Shown here in pieces: positions 40,160 to 51,535 of a stretch of DNA of 64,000 nt (the first letter of the stretch is position 1; the number at the start of each line of letters is the position of its first letter). The notes below the pieces were generated by a model that was not told where the DNA came from, searched no databases, and saw nothing but the letters and a program-made list of their open reading frames with translations. The position numbers and the translations under genes are program-made. This stretch comes from Erodium maritimum (taxonomy: Eukaryota; Streptophyta; Magnoliopsida; Geraniales; Geraniaceae), in the NCBI GenBank assembly GCA_963921825.1, contig OY997596.1:17179001-17243000 (forward strand). Reading direction: 5' to 3'.

Positions 40160-40812
40160 ATGGGGTTTTAGTTACTCATGAACAAGGAAGAAGAAGATTT
40201 TCACCGTCTAGATTATGGGGTTTTAGTTACTGATGAACAAGGAAGAAGAAGATGTCATTGATGAACAAAAACAAAGCTTCATAAATGGAGTAAAGTAGAG
40301 AAATACAATACCCAAGTGTGATTACAATGATGTTCTTCCAAGTAGAAATCTTCTCCCTAGCTTGCTCTCAACTCTCCTCTCTTCATAGCTCTCAAAAATA
40401 CAAGTTAGATCTATTGGAGGCTGACTTTTTGGGTTCAAAAGGGGAAACCGAGTCTGAAACGAATTAGGGAAACAGGTCTGCGCGCGCATCACGGCCACCG
40501 TGACGGATCCGTGACGGATCAGAGAGTTTTGGCGAAATTTTGCCTTCGTCACGGCTCCGTGTCCCTACCCGTGACGGGTACTGTCACGGATCCGTGATGG
40601 CCCTGCCTTCATCCTGCTTCTTGAATCAACAACTTTACGAATTTAACCCTTTTTTGATGCGTTTCCGCTCGTATTCCATGCTATCACCTGCGAACCATGA
40701 GAAATGCTGGAAACGAGTAAAACATGAGAGAGCGAGACAATAATGGGCTAAAATTACCAATAAAATCCCTCTAAATGTGGCATTTTTTTAATGCTAAGAT
40801 GCGTCCGCATCA
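40156..40812 (-). repeat. Athila 3' LTR, outer part missing
   Basis: Matches 61807-62418 of the complete LTR; about 740 bp are absent at the outer side. Ends GTCCGCATCA at 40812, followed by the polypurine tract (reverse complement AAGTGTGGGGTCT, 40813-40825). It carries an extra short duplication of ATTATGGGGTTTTAGTTACT (40158 and 40214) and a palindrome cluster at 40480-40605. Confidence 0.85.
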
Positions 40813-41210
40813 AGACCCCACACTTAGACTTTTTCTCACCCCGAGAAAATCAATACAATAAGACATCATCACTCAGATAGAACCGGTTAAACCCCGAGGT
40901 TCACCTCGATAGGAGGAGTCCGATACTCCTTTATTTATGACATTAAATATAAAGATGCACGTGCAATGCATGAATCCTAACTCTAATGCATTCCTATAAC
41001 ACTATATATGATGCATGAAAAAGGCACGAAAAGTAGGTGATATTCAAAGCCGTGCATAGAGGATCACATGGGTTTTCTCAGAGTCGCCACATGCTAACAT
41101 TTTACACTCATCAAAGAAGCATATGAACTAAGGAATACATTAAATCATGACGCTACTCACATTAAAGAGTTAACTCTTTCGTTTTAAACTTGCATTTACT
41201 CATTCACCAT
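40813..41210 (-). other. Athila 3' untranslated region next to the polypurine tract
   Basis: Follows the LTR. It contains no ORF of note and is interrupted at 41211 by a truncated LTR. It continues from somewhere after 43228 up to the env-like ORF. Confidence 0.5.
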
Positions 41211-43228
41211 TGTCACGCCCCAATTTCAGTAAACCGAACTAGGGACGCGAACGTTTTAAAAACATAAAAACACTTGAAACCTGTTTTCATTAAACACTTT
41301 AAAATACCAGTTTAGTTCAACAAAATAATAATTACAGTTTAAACCACGTCCCAACAAGTGGACAAAAGTACAAGGAATCCGTCACTAGACTCAAAAGACA
41401 AAACCCGGACTCCGCTCCTAGCTCCACAAGCTTCGAGAGCTCACCTAGTCCGACCCACGAACAGTACCTGTAGGAAAAGCAGCTAGGGGTGAGCGTTCGC
41501 TCACCACCACGGATAACACACTGACCACGGCATAATTAGCAGACAAAGCCGGTAACACCAAAACTAAACCCAACACCGGGAATACCATCCCCAAACTCAA
41601 GTAACTTAACTGACACACAACCCGTTACCTTCCGTGACCAACTCAACACCTTGACACGTAAAGTAGACCCGACACAACAATCACGACCTCTCCCAAGGAC
41701 TCGAAAGAAACTACGCAACACCAAACAAGATCACAAAGGATCGCAAACCAGCTGCTTAGTAACCTCCCTCACCAGACTCAACCTCAAACTCGTAAAGTAG
41801 AACCGACACCACAACAATGACCTTCCCCAAAGACACGAACCCGGATCAGGCTAGCCGAAGAATGCTCAGAACCTGCCGAGCCTCGTACACGGATCAGGCC
41901 AGCCGAAGAATGCTCGTAACCTGCCGGACCCGGTCACGGATCAGGCTAGCCGAAGAATGCTCATAACCTTTCGGGATCCGGATACGGAACAGGCTAGCCG
42001 AAGAATGCTCAGAACCTGTCGAGGCTCGAGTTTGGTCAGGCCAGCCGAAGAATGCTCGTAACATGCCAAAATCCACACCACTCCCCGACACACAGTCGGT
42101 TCGGGCAAACACAACCACAAACACAAGCAAGTTCACAACCAGTCGCTCAAGGCCACTCAAGACACCTCAACAGTAAAACTCGGACTCAACAGCCCCACAG
42201 GCACTCACGGCCTCCCAAGACACACCGACAGTAAGCCACGAACTCAACAGCCCCACAGGCACTCACGGCCACTCAAAACCACCAACAGTAAAGGCACAGG
42301 TTCACAACCCCACGGGCACTCACTGCCACCCAAAACACCAAAATGACAATACGGGCTCTCAAGGCCACCCAAAACTCAACAACAATCAACACGGCTCTCA
42401 AGGCCACCCGAACTCGACAATAAACAACACGGGCTCTCAAGGCCACCCAAACTCAACAACAAATAACACGGGCTCTCAAGGCCACCCAAACTCAACAACA
42501 AATAACACGGGCTCTCAAGGCCACCCAAACTCAACAACAAATAACACGGCTCTCAAGGCCACCCAAACTCGACAACAATTAACACGGGCTCTCAAGGCCA
42601 CCCAAACTCAACAACAAATAACGCACAACAACCTCCGGCATAATCGATGCCTCCAACAGTCCTAAGATCGCTAGTTTCACAAACAACCTCCGGGCATGGT
42701 CATATGCCTCTAGTAAAACAATTATCGCTAAGTTCTCTGATCCTACGACACTACTAAGTGTCACATGCTTTTCTCATAAACGCTACAATCCCGTATCATG
42801 CATTGCTAATATTCGATAACCTACTCAACCCCCGATACCCTAGTGTCACATGCATTTCTACTGTTAACTTTCCCTAGTCAGGGCCGAGATCCGGCTACTT
42901 TTCCCTACCTCGTGCGTGTTCTCCAAAAGCCAACCAATGAGCTCCGGTGTGATCTCAGTTACTCACCCAGCTTTCCCTTGCCTCGGTCCGCGGCATGATC
43001 TAAAAGAACACAATTTCAAACGCCTTTAAGCTTGCAGGCATACTGTTGAATTTTAATAAACTTGACGCCCAAAAGTAACCCCAATAATGTCGATCACTCC
43101 CAAACCTCCCAATTACTCGACATTGTCGATAAAGGACTCGGAAAATCCTGATTCGCCCGACATGGCGAATCTGCCCGGGTTTTGAAAACGTCCTTCCGGG
43201 GCTTCGAAAATTTCCATTTTCGTTTCTA
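41211..43228 (-). mobile_element. Truncated chromovirus-family LTR
   Basis: Starts with an intact TGTCACGCCCC end (dyad at 41488-41505) and proceeds through a 46-bp array (41845-42070), 57-bp units (42150-42330) and a private ~40-bp array (42340-42620). It then runs past the GCATATGACCATGCCC units and the inverted repeat to about 43228, where it breaks off inside the CGTTTTCGTTTCTA segment. The remaining ~1.2 kb and the second terminus are missing, so no target duplication can be read. Confidence 0.8.
42340..42620 (-). repeat. LTR minisatellite, ~40-bp unit
   Basis: Six to seven copies of ACACGGGCTCTCAAGGCCAC / CCAAACTCAACAACAAATA. A related ~36-bp expansion (GGGCTCTCATGGCCACCCAA) occurs at 58820-58960, so each LTR copy amplified a slightly different unit. 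Confidence 0.85.
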
Positions 43229-45519
43229 ACAATTCTAATTAAATTCACGAATTATAAACCCTAATTCCCTATTTCCCAATAAGACGACAATCTAAACAAG
43301 AAACAAAATCAACTTATCTTTTGAAAACGATGAACTAAAGCTCCATAAATTTACCTTGTTCTTTAATTTGTCGTCGCCTTTCAAAGATATAGAACCCAAG
43401 CTAGCCTTTTCTTTTTTTTTTCTTTTTGCTTCATCTACACTGGAAACACAATACCAAGATCTGGGGCTTGACTTCTCCCGCAGTCAAATGCAACCCATTA
43501 AAATTGAGCTTTTAATGCTCCATTAAATCATTTTGCCAAAGGTCACGCAAACACTCCAGACCCATCAAAGAAAAAAATGGTCACATGCTTGATCTAGTAG
43601 CTACAACCACCACAAATTCGTCTCTCTGTCCAAGGATTTGCTGCCGGCAAGCCAAAAAAGAAAAGAGAGCTTTTCTGCTCAAACAATTGATCCACCGCCC
43701 AACAAAACTAAGAAATAAAAACCTTTTCTTATTTTCTTCTCTCTCCAAGAATGTCGCCGCCCTCAAAATGATCTCCTTATCAGAATGGTGCCTTGCACCA
43801 TACAGTGAAAACCCACAGATCCCCTTTTTCTAATTGGCCGCCAATCCCCTTATAGACAAACAATCTTCTTGCTCCCTTATGTGTCAGCAAAACCTAAAGG
43901 ACCAAAAGGGCTCAAGTTATGGGCCTTGCGAAATGGGCTTGAAATTAGCCCCCCCCCCCCCTATTATTATTATTATTTATTTATTTTTATCAAATGTTAC
44001 AACCATAACCGTGTGTTTCCTCATTTCCCCATACATGAAGTTTAGAGATTCATATGCTATCATGCTAGACTCATCTCCACTAATTGTAAGGAATCGTGGT
44101 TATTGAAGAATCATAAAGGTCTTTAATTTGGCTTGTAATGTAAGGCTAGGCAAATGGCAAGGAAGACGGAATATGAAAAGAAGCTAAAATAAATACCTCG
44201 TGACACAGCTGCTTCACTCTCACACCCACAAAGTATGTCACACATCCCCAACCCCATTTGGTTACCATCCAACTCTTGCAATCTCTAATACCATTTTTTT
44301 AATTGAATAGCTAATAGTAGCACTAATATGTCATAGCTATCCTGAAATTCACCACCTTTCTAAACCACTATCACGCCTTACCCCGCACTTATTTTTCACT
44401 AGGGATATTGATAATTTGATTTTTTTTCTATCCCTTTTATTTTCTGTTCTTTTTCTTTGGGGCAAGGCGATGATAAAATTGTTCTCAATACAAACCAATG
44501 ACATATTACCCTTTCATCATTTTTTTTCCTCTCTTTCGCTCACTCATTATCCCAAAAATAACCACTCTCAATGAAGCAACAAAGCCTAGAGATATGAGTT
44601 CAAACAATAATGGGGATATAAACATGAAACGAAAGGCACATATGATTGTAATGTCGGGTTTAGAAACGAAAGGTTTAGGCTCAAATGAGTGACTAAGAGA
44701 TTCAATCATGCAAGGGTAGGCAATTTTTAGCTCAAATGATCCATAGATGGCCTAAAATCATTTTCCTAAACAACCATGTTCCTTATTCTTATTTCGCCTC
44801 AAATAGGTCGTACATGTAGTTCTAGACTCAAGTTATCATGCATGAGAATCAAAGGAAAACAACACGGGTTATAGCAAACACTCAAAAGCAAGTGGAAGAG
44901 TTAATCCTAATGCATGTTCATTCACTACTTATTTGATTCACTCATGCTCATATACAACCTTGATTTATGCAAGAAATAAGCAATAGCGACAATTCAATCA
45001 TCGAATGCTTAGAAACATAAACACTAGACTTGCATATCACCAGAAAATATTTTTTGATTTTTCAAAAAGTTTATAGCTCGAAATGATGCATGAGCACACA
45101 AAAGAAAACACAATGCAATGCAAGGCATACCCCATCCTACATTTTAAAACTAAGCATTGTCCCCAGTGCGACTCTAAACACATATTTACAATCTAAACAC
45201 ATATATACGCATGCACATGATAGAAGATAACAATGAAGCACCCCACACTCATAGTCAGCAGGTATACAATTCACACAACCCTATATGCATAGTCTATTAA
45301 CACGGAAATTCGGGCACTCATGGCCCACCAGATAGCATAAAGGAAGTAAATAGCAATAATAATGTATACTGCCCCTCGAAGAACCGCTACGTGAAATGCA
45401 CTGACTGTGGAGATCCTCGTGCCTGAATGGATGGAGAGCTCTTTGCCCGAGAGAACCTCCAGGAGGTTCGGCGCCATAATCTGCTCCGCTGAACTCATCT
45501 CGCTCCCCGTGCCATGTGT
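43229..45519. other. Non-coding DNA in the Athila 3' region, partly of unknown origin
   Basis: 43229-44110 is abruptly joined to the broken LTR and contains CT-rich and C-run sequence (CCCCCCCCCC near 43951). It may be part of another unidentified insertion. 44110-45519 is AT-rich, with short frames only, and probably belongs to the Athila 3' non-coding part. Confidence 0.35.
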
Positions 45520-45566
45520 TGGGTTGCCTCCCAACCAGCGCATTTGTTTAACGTCGTTAGCTCGAC
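45520..45566 (-). promoter_or_regulatory. Athila post-ORF hairpin motif, copy 2 (after the env-like ORF)
   Basis: Plus strand: GGGTTGCCTCCCAACC then GCGCATTTGTTTAACGTCG and TTAGCTCGAC. It is nearly the same as 48058-48106. GGTTG/CAACC can pair. Motifs of this kind (GGGAGGCAACCC on the coding strand) recur in plant Athila/Tat elements. Confidence 0.6.
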
Positions 45567-45813
45567 GAAAAGGGTGACCACAGAAGCCACCCAAGCACTG
45601 CTCCAGAAGCCACTGATCGGAAGAGCAAATGCTGACACAGACTCAAACAAAAAAATCAAATGCATGGGAAATATAAACACAACTTACGCTTTCCCAAATC
45701 CATCAAGCCCTAATGATGCTGAAATCAGATAATGATCAGAAACCACGCAACATGCATAAAATAAATGATGGGAAATCGTAAAACACATATATACAAGATG
45801 AAAATGTACCCGC

Positions 45814-46200
45814 TCACTGCGGGTGGTCAGGAGGGAGGTCAGAGAAATGGCCAGACCGTCTAGACCGGCTACTACCCCACCAGTTAGACCCCATGCGGGT
45901 CTGGATCCAGTCGACAAGCATAGGCACAGTGGACAAGGACTCAAGACTGGAGTCCACCGTGTCGAACCGGGTGTGAACCCTATCGAACTGAGTATCCATC
46001 TCACCAAACCGGGTATCGACCCCGTCAAACCGGGTAGCTATATCCTGAAAATTGGTAACGTACTCATCATGACGGGTCTCCTGTCTCTGGAAACCCGCGC
46101 GCATCTCCTCTTGGAGAGCAATGATCTGAGCTGACAGGGTCGTATACCTAGGATTTCCTTCCCCCTCTTCCTCTCTTGGCTCGGGGCCTGCTGTGCGCAT
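45814..46200 (-). pseudogene. Coiled-coil C-terminal part of the Athila env-like protein
   Basis: A 128-codon frame separated by a stop from the env-like ORF upstream. It contains heptad-like repeats of TRFDGVD type ('DTRFGEMDTQFDRVHTRFDTV') preceded by a Glu/Gln helix (SAQIIALQEEMRAGFQRQE), a predicted coiled coil. It probably was the C-terminal portion of, or a second product following, the preceding ORF. Function unknown. Confidence 0.5.
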
Positions 46201-46259
46201 GTCGGTACCCTTAAAACTGACTAGCCAACATAGATGGATTTAAAGAGCGTATGGGCTTC

Positions 46260-47090
46260 CTACGGGTTGTCCCAAACCCCAGAATATTGGGCTAATTGTG
46301 TGGAAATCGCCGCACAACTAATCATCCCAATAGGCCTGATAGCATGCTGGTCAAGGTGGTCCAAAAGGAGTTTCTCAAAGGAGGCTGGAATTCCCTTTTC
46401 GAAACAGTGAAGAAGTCGAACCTCCTTATGGTTCATGATGTGTAAGTTATCACTCTGTGTAAAAAGAGTGTAACTCAGCATCCTATGCATGTATTTAAGC
46501 ATAATGGATTTGAGATTCTTAGCTAGGGGGCTCGAGGTCAGAGGTATGTTGGGCTCACTTATCTCAGCCCAAGCATCCTCGATTAGGAAATAATCGGGAT
46601 AATCCCCCTCAATAGGAGTGAACCCGCAGGCTTCTCGAAATTCAAATTTTGTGAGTTTAAATACTCTCTCACACAATCTAAATTTCACATCTTTGTCGCT
46701 CCAGATTGCCCGGCCAAATGACGTGAGAAACTCGATTATGAGTTTCTCATAATGTCGGGGTTCCCAACCCCATAGTCTCGGGCATCCAAAGGAATTCAGG
46801 CGTGCCTTGAACTCATCAGCAAAACCCAAAGTTCGTGTGACGAACTTGGTATCCAAGAAACGATTTTGCATAGTACCTCGTCTCAAGTTTTGTTCGAGGA
46901 TCTTAATCTCCGATTCATGAGAAAAAATGAGGCACAGGTTATTGGGAGTACCTATGTCCGAGTCCGGAGGAATCAGAGGTCGCTGGTCCGCCCTGTTCGA
47001 ATTAGAGCTCGTGCCCGGATGAAGGACTTGCAACGGTTGAGGTTGTGATCCTGACGCCTCTCCATTCTTCTGCTTCTTTCTGGGTGCCAT
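46260..47090 (-). CDS. Athila env-like/ORF-1 family protein
   Basis: Starting at ATG 47090 (MAPRKKQKNGEASGSQ), this frame of about 276 codons has a basic, Ser/Gln-rich N-terminus. A globular part resembles the Athila ORF family: 'QNRFLDTKFVTRTLGFADEF', 'LNSFGCPRLWGWEPRHYEKL', 'EFLTSFGRAIW', 'FKLTKFEFREACGFTPIEGD' and a C-terminal 'HCFEKGIPASFEKLLLDHLD'. It sits after pol, where Athila elements carry an env-like ORF, and is expressed from a separate or spliced RNA (family knowledge). I see no transmembrane segment, so an envelope role is doubtful. No stop interrupts it, unlike pol. An upstream in-frame start at 47108 is possible but lacks the basic MAPRKK start. Confidence 0.75.
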   Translation of the reverse strand: MAPRKKQKNGEASGSQPQPLQVLHPGTSSNSNRADQRPLIPPDSDIGTPNNLCLIFSHESEIKILEQNLRRGTMQNRFLDTKFVTRTLGFADEFKARLNSFGCPRLWGWEPRHYEKLIIEFLTSFGRAIWSDKDVKFRLCERVFKLTKFEFREACGFTPIEGDYPDYFLIEDAWAEISEPNIPLTSSPLAKNLKSIMLKYMHRMLSYTLFTQSDNLHIMNHKEVRLLHCFEKGIPASFEKLLLDHLDQHAIRPIGMISCAAISTQLAQYSGVWDNP

Positions 47091-47109
47091 CTGAAACAAA
47101 ATAACCAAG

Positions 47110-48057
47110 GAAAGATCAAAGCAGATAAATAAAAATTATGCTAAAAAACAACCTTCACTACCCAGCCACGAAGGTCACTACGGAGCCGTGTTGCCTGTCA
47201 CGGGAAGAACCACGGATCCGTGTTGCCTGTCACGGGAAGAACCACGGATCCGTGAGGTTGTCCGTCATGGGTTTTAGGCCGGAACCGTGAGATGATCCAC
47301 GGCGGAGAACAGGCCGGAGCCGTGACGGGTTTCAGACCGGAGCTTATAGGGCGTCCCAACGACGAATCTCAGCAGCTGAATGCCGGCGACGAGGCAGGTG
47401 TTCCGTCCGAAGCTTGTGGTTTTTGGGGTTATGGAAGGTTTGGAGGTCTAGGGTGAAGGTGAGTGTGGAGCTTGAAGAGGAAGATGGAGGAGCAGCAGGT
47501 TTCGGAGGGCTAGTGAGATGGAGGAAGAAGCTAAGGAGATGGAGGAAGAAGAAAAGTTGGTAGATTTGAGGATGGAGGCATGTGGGATTTAAGAGGAGGA
47601 AGAAGAAGCATTGTAGGCGTGTGAAGAGGAGAAGTTACGGTTTAGAGAAAGAAAGAAGAAGGGGGAAGAAGGTGTCGGATTGGGCTTGGTGGAGCTTCGG
47701 ACTGGGCCTCTGTGGTGGGCTTCGGACTGGGCCTGAGTGGGCCTCTATGGTGGGTTTCGGAATGGGCCTGGTTGAATGCCCGACCTGATCTCGTCTTTTT
47801 TTTCTTCTCTTCGCTTAGTCACGGATCCGTGACTCTATCCATGACGGCTACCCTCACGAAGCCGTGATGAAGGTCCTTTTTTATTTTTGCTCTGATCTGT
47901 CACGGATCCGTGACAGCCCTCATGACGGTGTTCCTCACGGATCCGTCCCTCTGTAGCACCCCTTATTGTTCTGATCCTCCTTTTCTCCCTCTGACAATCC
48001 TGCACACAAATGCATCTATTAATTCACGAAAAACAAAGAAAATAAATACAAAATAAC
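47110..48057 (-). other. Spacer between Athila pol and env-like ORF, palindrome-rich
   Basis: Non-coding. Contains purine-rich AGGAAGAAGA repeats (47480-47680) and clusters of CACGGATCCGTG palindromes at 47205-47260, 47818-47833 and 47899-47914, with weaker relatives to about 47950. Part of this segment reads as the leader of the env-like ORF. Confidence 0.5.
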
Positions 48058-48106
48058 CTCGGGTTGTCTCCCGAGAAGCACTTTTGTTTAACATTGTTAG
48101 CTCGAC
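48058..48106 (-). promoter_or_regulatory. Athila post-ORF hairpin motif, copy 1 (after pol)
   Basis: Plus strand: CTCGGGTTGTCTCCCGAG, a perfect 6-bp stem with 6-base loop, then AAGCACTTTTGTTTAACATT and GTTAGCTCGAC. It lies just after the end of integrase on the coding strand. Confidence 0.6.
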
Positions 48107-48183
48107 TCAAAGGCGGCTTAGGCCGCCTCTTCATCCTCATAGTCTAGCTCCTCCAGGTATAGACACTCCTCTGGTCCCAACGG

Positions 48184-48873
48184 TCACCCATAATAATGCT
48201 TAATTCGATGTCTATTGACTAAAAATAGGGGTCGTGTTCCATCACAAATCTCTACCACCCCTTTTGATAAGACTCGAGTTACTTTATAGCGCCCGCTCCA
48301 CTTCGAAACGAGCTTTCCGGAAAAGACCTTCAACCGAGAGTTATAAAGAAGGACCCTATCTCCCTCCCTAAACTCCCTTTGCACAATTTTCTTGTCATGG
48401 GAGATCTTGGTGCGCTCCTTGTATAACTCTTTGCTGAAATAAGAAAGGGACCTAAACTCGTACAGCTCATTAATCTGCATCAACCTCTTTTCAGCACACA
48501 GATTAGCATCAAAATTTAAAAACTTAAGCGCCCAATATGCTTCATGTTGTAACTCTAACGGTAAGTGACATGACTTCCCATATACCATCTTATACAGTGA
48601 CATTCCAATAGGGGTTTTATATGTTGTTCTATATGCCCAAAGTGCATCATCTAACTTTTGTGCCCAATTTTCACAGACATATCAACAATCTTTTCTAAAA
48701 TACTCTTTAATTCCCTATTAGTAACTTCCACCTGCCCGCTAGTTTGGGGATGGTAGGGTGTAGCTAAGTGATGGGTGACTCCATACTGATTTAGAAGTTT
48801 CCAAAATATCTTATTGCAAAAATGCTTTCCACCGTCGCTTACTATTGCCCTGGGTGTGTCAAACCGGGAAACG
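48184..48873 (-). pseudogene. Athila integrase, C-terminal two-thirds
   Basis: From the retroposon insertion the minus strand reads '[20 protein letters not shown]' (second catalytic Asp), '[20 protein letters not shown]', '[14 protein letters not shown]' (catalytic Glu). After a frameshift near 48650 it continues 'MSLYKMVYGKSCHLPLELQH', 'YWALKFLNFD' and 'FREGDRVLLYNSRLKVFSGK', 'KWSGRYKVTRVL'. This is the GPY/F-like C-terminal domain. It would insert element DNA in the nucleus; interruption and frameshift make it inactive. Confidence 0.85.
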
Positions 48874-48874
48874 T

Positions 48875-49648
48875 TCTCTCCCCTCTCTTCCATCCTAGTC
48901 GCCGCCCTTTTGAGATCTCAATTTTCCTGCCGGCGGCGTCATGGTCTCCGGCCATGGACGTCGCCGGTAGGTCCTCTTGATCCTCTGCTCCATTTTCCCC
49001 GGCTTCAAACCCCACCCCTCGTACCCCCTTTTCCCCCTCTCCTCTCAAGGCCGGGCCGACGCCGGATCTTCGTGTTCTGGTGTCTGTGTTCGTCTCCGAC
49101 TAATGCTGTTTTGATGCTAACGGACTCACAAGGTGGGTCTGAGCGGTGGTGGGAAGTTCCGGCGACTCGTCACGCTGTAGATCCGGCCTGAACGGTTACC
49201 TTTAGCGGGGATCTGGAGTTTGTTTTCTAGATTCCTCGGGTCAAGGTCCCTTGCCAGACGGTGGCAACTCTGATTCGGCTAGGTTTTTTTCCTTTCGTTT
49301 TTACAGTTTTTTAATAACTGCACTTTGTGCACATTGGGTGTGCACTAATTGCACGGTTTGTGTGCACTAGTTGCACGTTTGGTGTGCACTTGTTGCACTG
49401 TTTGGTGTGCCAGTTATGTGGCACGGTTTGGTGTGCACGTTTGTTCCACTTTTGACGTGCACGTGTTTGCACGTTCTAGGGCGTCCTATGTGCGTTCTAG
49501 TAGGGAGTTTCGGTAATATTATATTATAGGCTTGTTAGTTTAGAGTCTGTAATTTTATCGTTTGCTTGTGCGCTTTCATCAGATTGTGCGTATATCACTT
49601 TGATGGATATATAAAATTGATGCCTCCCGCTTTTCGTCAAAAAAAAAA
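48875..49648 (+). mobile_element. Polyadenylated LINE-like retroposon inside Athila integrase
   Basis: About 770 bp ending in GCCTCCCGCTTTTCGTC plus A10 (49639-49648), the tail style of plant L1 elements. The start is GC-rich with CCGGCGGCGTCATGGTCTCC, and the middle holds a GTGCAC-rich array (49320-49480). It interrupts integrase between 'AKPVVAFL' and '[11 protein letters not shown]'. A few codons appear lost and no convincing target duplication is visible. It has no RT, so it is non-autonomous. Left boundary is approximate. Confidence 0.6.
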
Positions 49649-49649
49649 G

Positions 49650-49945
49650 GAAAGCAACCACCGGTTTGGCATCATTAGTGGGTAAGGCTATCGCCTCTAC
49701 CCATTTTGACACATAATCTACTGCAACTAGTACCTATTCCATACCGTTAGATCTAGGGAATAGCCACATGAAATCGATGATCCACACATCGAATAACTCC
49801 ACCTCTATGGTAATATTCAGAGGCATCTCATGCTTCTTTGATATGTTCCCTGTTCTTTGGCACCTGTCACATTGTTCAACAAACCGAATAACATGATGAA
49901 ATAATTAGGCCAATAAAAACCTTATTGAAGTATTTGAGCTGTCCT
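49650..49945 (-). pseudogene. Athila integrase, N-terminal part
   Basis: Minus-strand pieces 'GFYWPN', a Cys/Arg zinc-finger segment, 'VELFDVWIIDFMW' (first catalytic Asp), 'VDYVSKWVEAIALPTNDAKP'. Frame shifts separate them. It continues from the RNase H/zinc-finger frame ending at 49946 and is cut off by the retroposon at 49648. Confidence 0.75.
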
Positions 49946-50617
49946 CTATGGTCCAAAATGACCTCCTACATCACCCCCGTGGCATTGATGCAAAATAGCT
50001 TCTTGCTCCTCTTCGGGGACACACCTTCTCACCATTTGATCAGCACAAATTTTAAACAGAAAATGGTCATCCCCAGAATAATTTTTCACATCATGTAAGA
50101 ACTTGTTCTTCTGGTAGGGTTTCATGTCGGGAATTAGAGCACCACTTACCAAGTAGTTTGCAAAACTTGCAAACCACGGGGCTTCGACATGCTTTGCCTG
50201 GAATAGGTGCTCATTTGGAAACTCCTCATTTATTGGCTTACTCAGCTCTTCATATGGATTCTCAATTCTAGACAAATGGTCTGCTATTACATTCTTTACT
50301 CCTTTCTTATCCCGTATTTCCAAATCAAATTCTTGGAGTAGTAAAATCCACCTTAGCAGTCTGGGCTTAGCATCCTTCTTGCTAAACAGGTACTTAAGAG
50401 CTGCATGGTCAGTGTATACTATAACCTTGGATAAGACAAGATATGGGTGAAATTTGTCACATGCAAATACCACAGCTAATAGTTCTTTTTCAGTAGTAGC
50501 ATAATTTAATTGAGCCTCATTGAGAACTCTACTAGCATAGTATATGGTATGAAAAATATTATCTTTCCTTTGTCCTAAAACTGCTCCTACCGCTATATCA
50601 CTAGCATCACACATCAA
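49946..50617 (-). pseudogene. Athila RNase H and integrase zinc-finger start
   Basis: A continuous 223-codon frame. RNase H motifs: '[14 protein letters not shown]', '[20 protein letters not shown]', '[17 protein letters not shown]', '[14 protein letters not shown]', '[19 protein letters not shown]', '[10 protein letters not shown]'. It ends in '[18 protein letters not shown]', the His side of the integrase HHCC finger. Part of the pol polyprotein and open in itself, but neighbours upstream and downstream are frameshifted. Confidence 0.88.
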
Positions 50618-50629
50618 TTCAAAGGGTAG

Positions 50630-51535
50630 AGACCAGTCGGTGTAGAGATTTCAGAAAATCCCTTTATAAATCGCCTATAAAACCCTGCATGTCCTAAGAA
50701 ACTTATAATTCCTTTTATATAATAGGTGGAGGTAATTTACCAACTACATCCACTTTGGCTTTATCTACCTCAATCCCTTTATAAGAGATTTTATGGCCTA
50801 AAACAATTCACTGTTGTACCATAAGATGACATTTTTCCCAATTAAGAACAAGGTTTGTTTCTTCACATCTAGTCAACACTTTATGCAGATTATTTAAACA
50901 ATCATCAAACGAAGAACCAAACATAAAAAAAATCATCCATAAATACTCCTATATGCAGCAGGTTTTTCTCTAGGATTACATAAACCAAACGGCATTCTCC
51001 TATATGCAAATGTTCCATAAAGGCAAGTTAAAGTTGTTTTCTCTTGATCCTCGGGAGCTATAGCTATTTGGTTATACCCACTATATCCATCTAGAAAGCA
51101 ATAGTATTCATGACCAGCTAATTTTTCTAACATTTGATCAATGAAAGGCAAGGGAAAATGGTCTTTTCGGGTGGCATCATTTAACTTCCTATAGTCTATG
51201 CATACTCTCTACCCTGTAACAGTTCTAGTAGGAATTAATTAATTCTTATCATTTATTACTACCGTCATCCCCCCTTTCTTAGGCACACATTGAATATGAC
51301 TAACCCAAGCACTATCATAAATGGGATAGATAATACCTGCATCGAGTAGGTTTATAATTTCCTTTTTTACTACCTCTTGCATTAATGGGTTGAGCCTCCT
51401 TTGTGGTTTCATAGTTGGTTTGTAGGTATCATCCATTAAGATCTTGTGCATACATGTTGATGGGCTCATTCATCTAATGTCAACTACTGTCCATCCAAAG
51501 GCCTTCTTATGTTCCTTGAGCACCCTCATCAGCTT
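50630..51535 (-). pseudogene. Athila reverse transcriptase, frameshifted
   Basis: Minus-strand frames give 'YKPTMKPQRRLNPLMQEVVK', 'VVKKEIINLLDAGIIYPI', 'WVSHIQCVPKKGGMTVV', then 'RVCIDYRKLNDATRKDHFPL', 'YCFLDGYSGYNQIAI' (catalytic Asp), 'FAYRRMPFGLCN', and after a shift at the A-run near 50930 the second catalytic region 'MDDFFMF'. It ends with 'GHKISYKGIEVDKAKVD'. The motif order is standard Gypsy RT. At least three frameshifts or stops. Confidence 0.82.

Noticed and set aside
47582-47788. Short Arg/Lys then Trp/Gly ORF
   Set aside because: Comes from AGGAAGAAGA and GGGCCTGGTGG repeats in the Athila pol-env spacer; no support as a gene.
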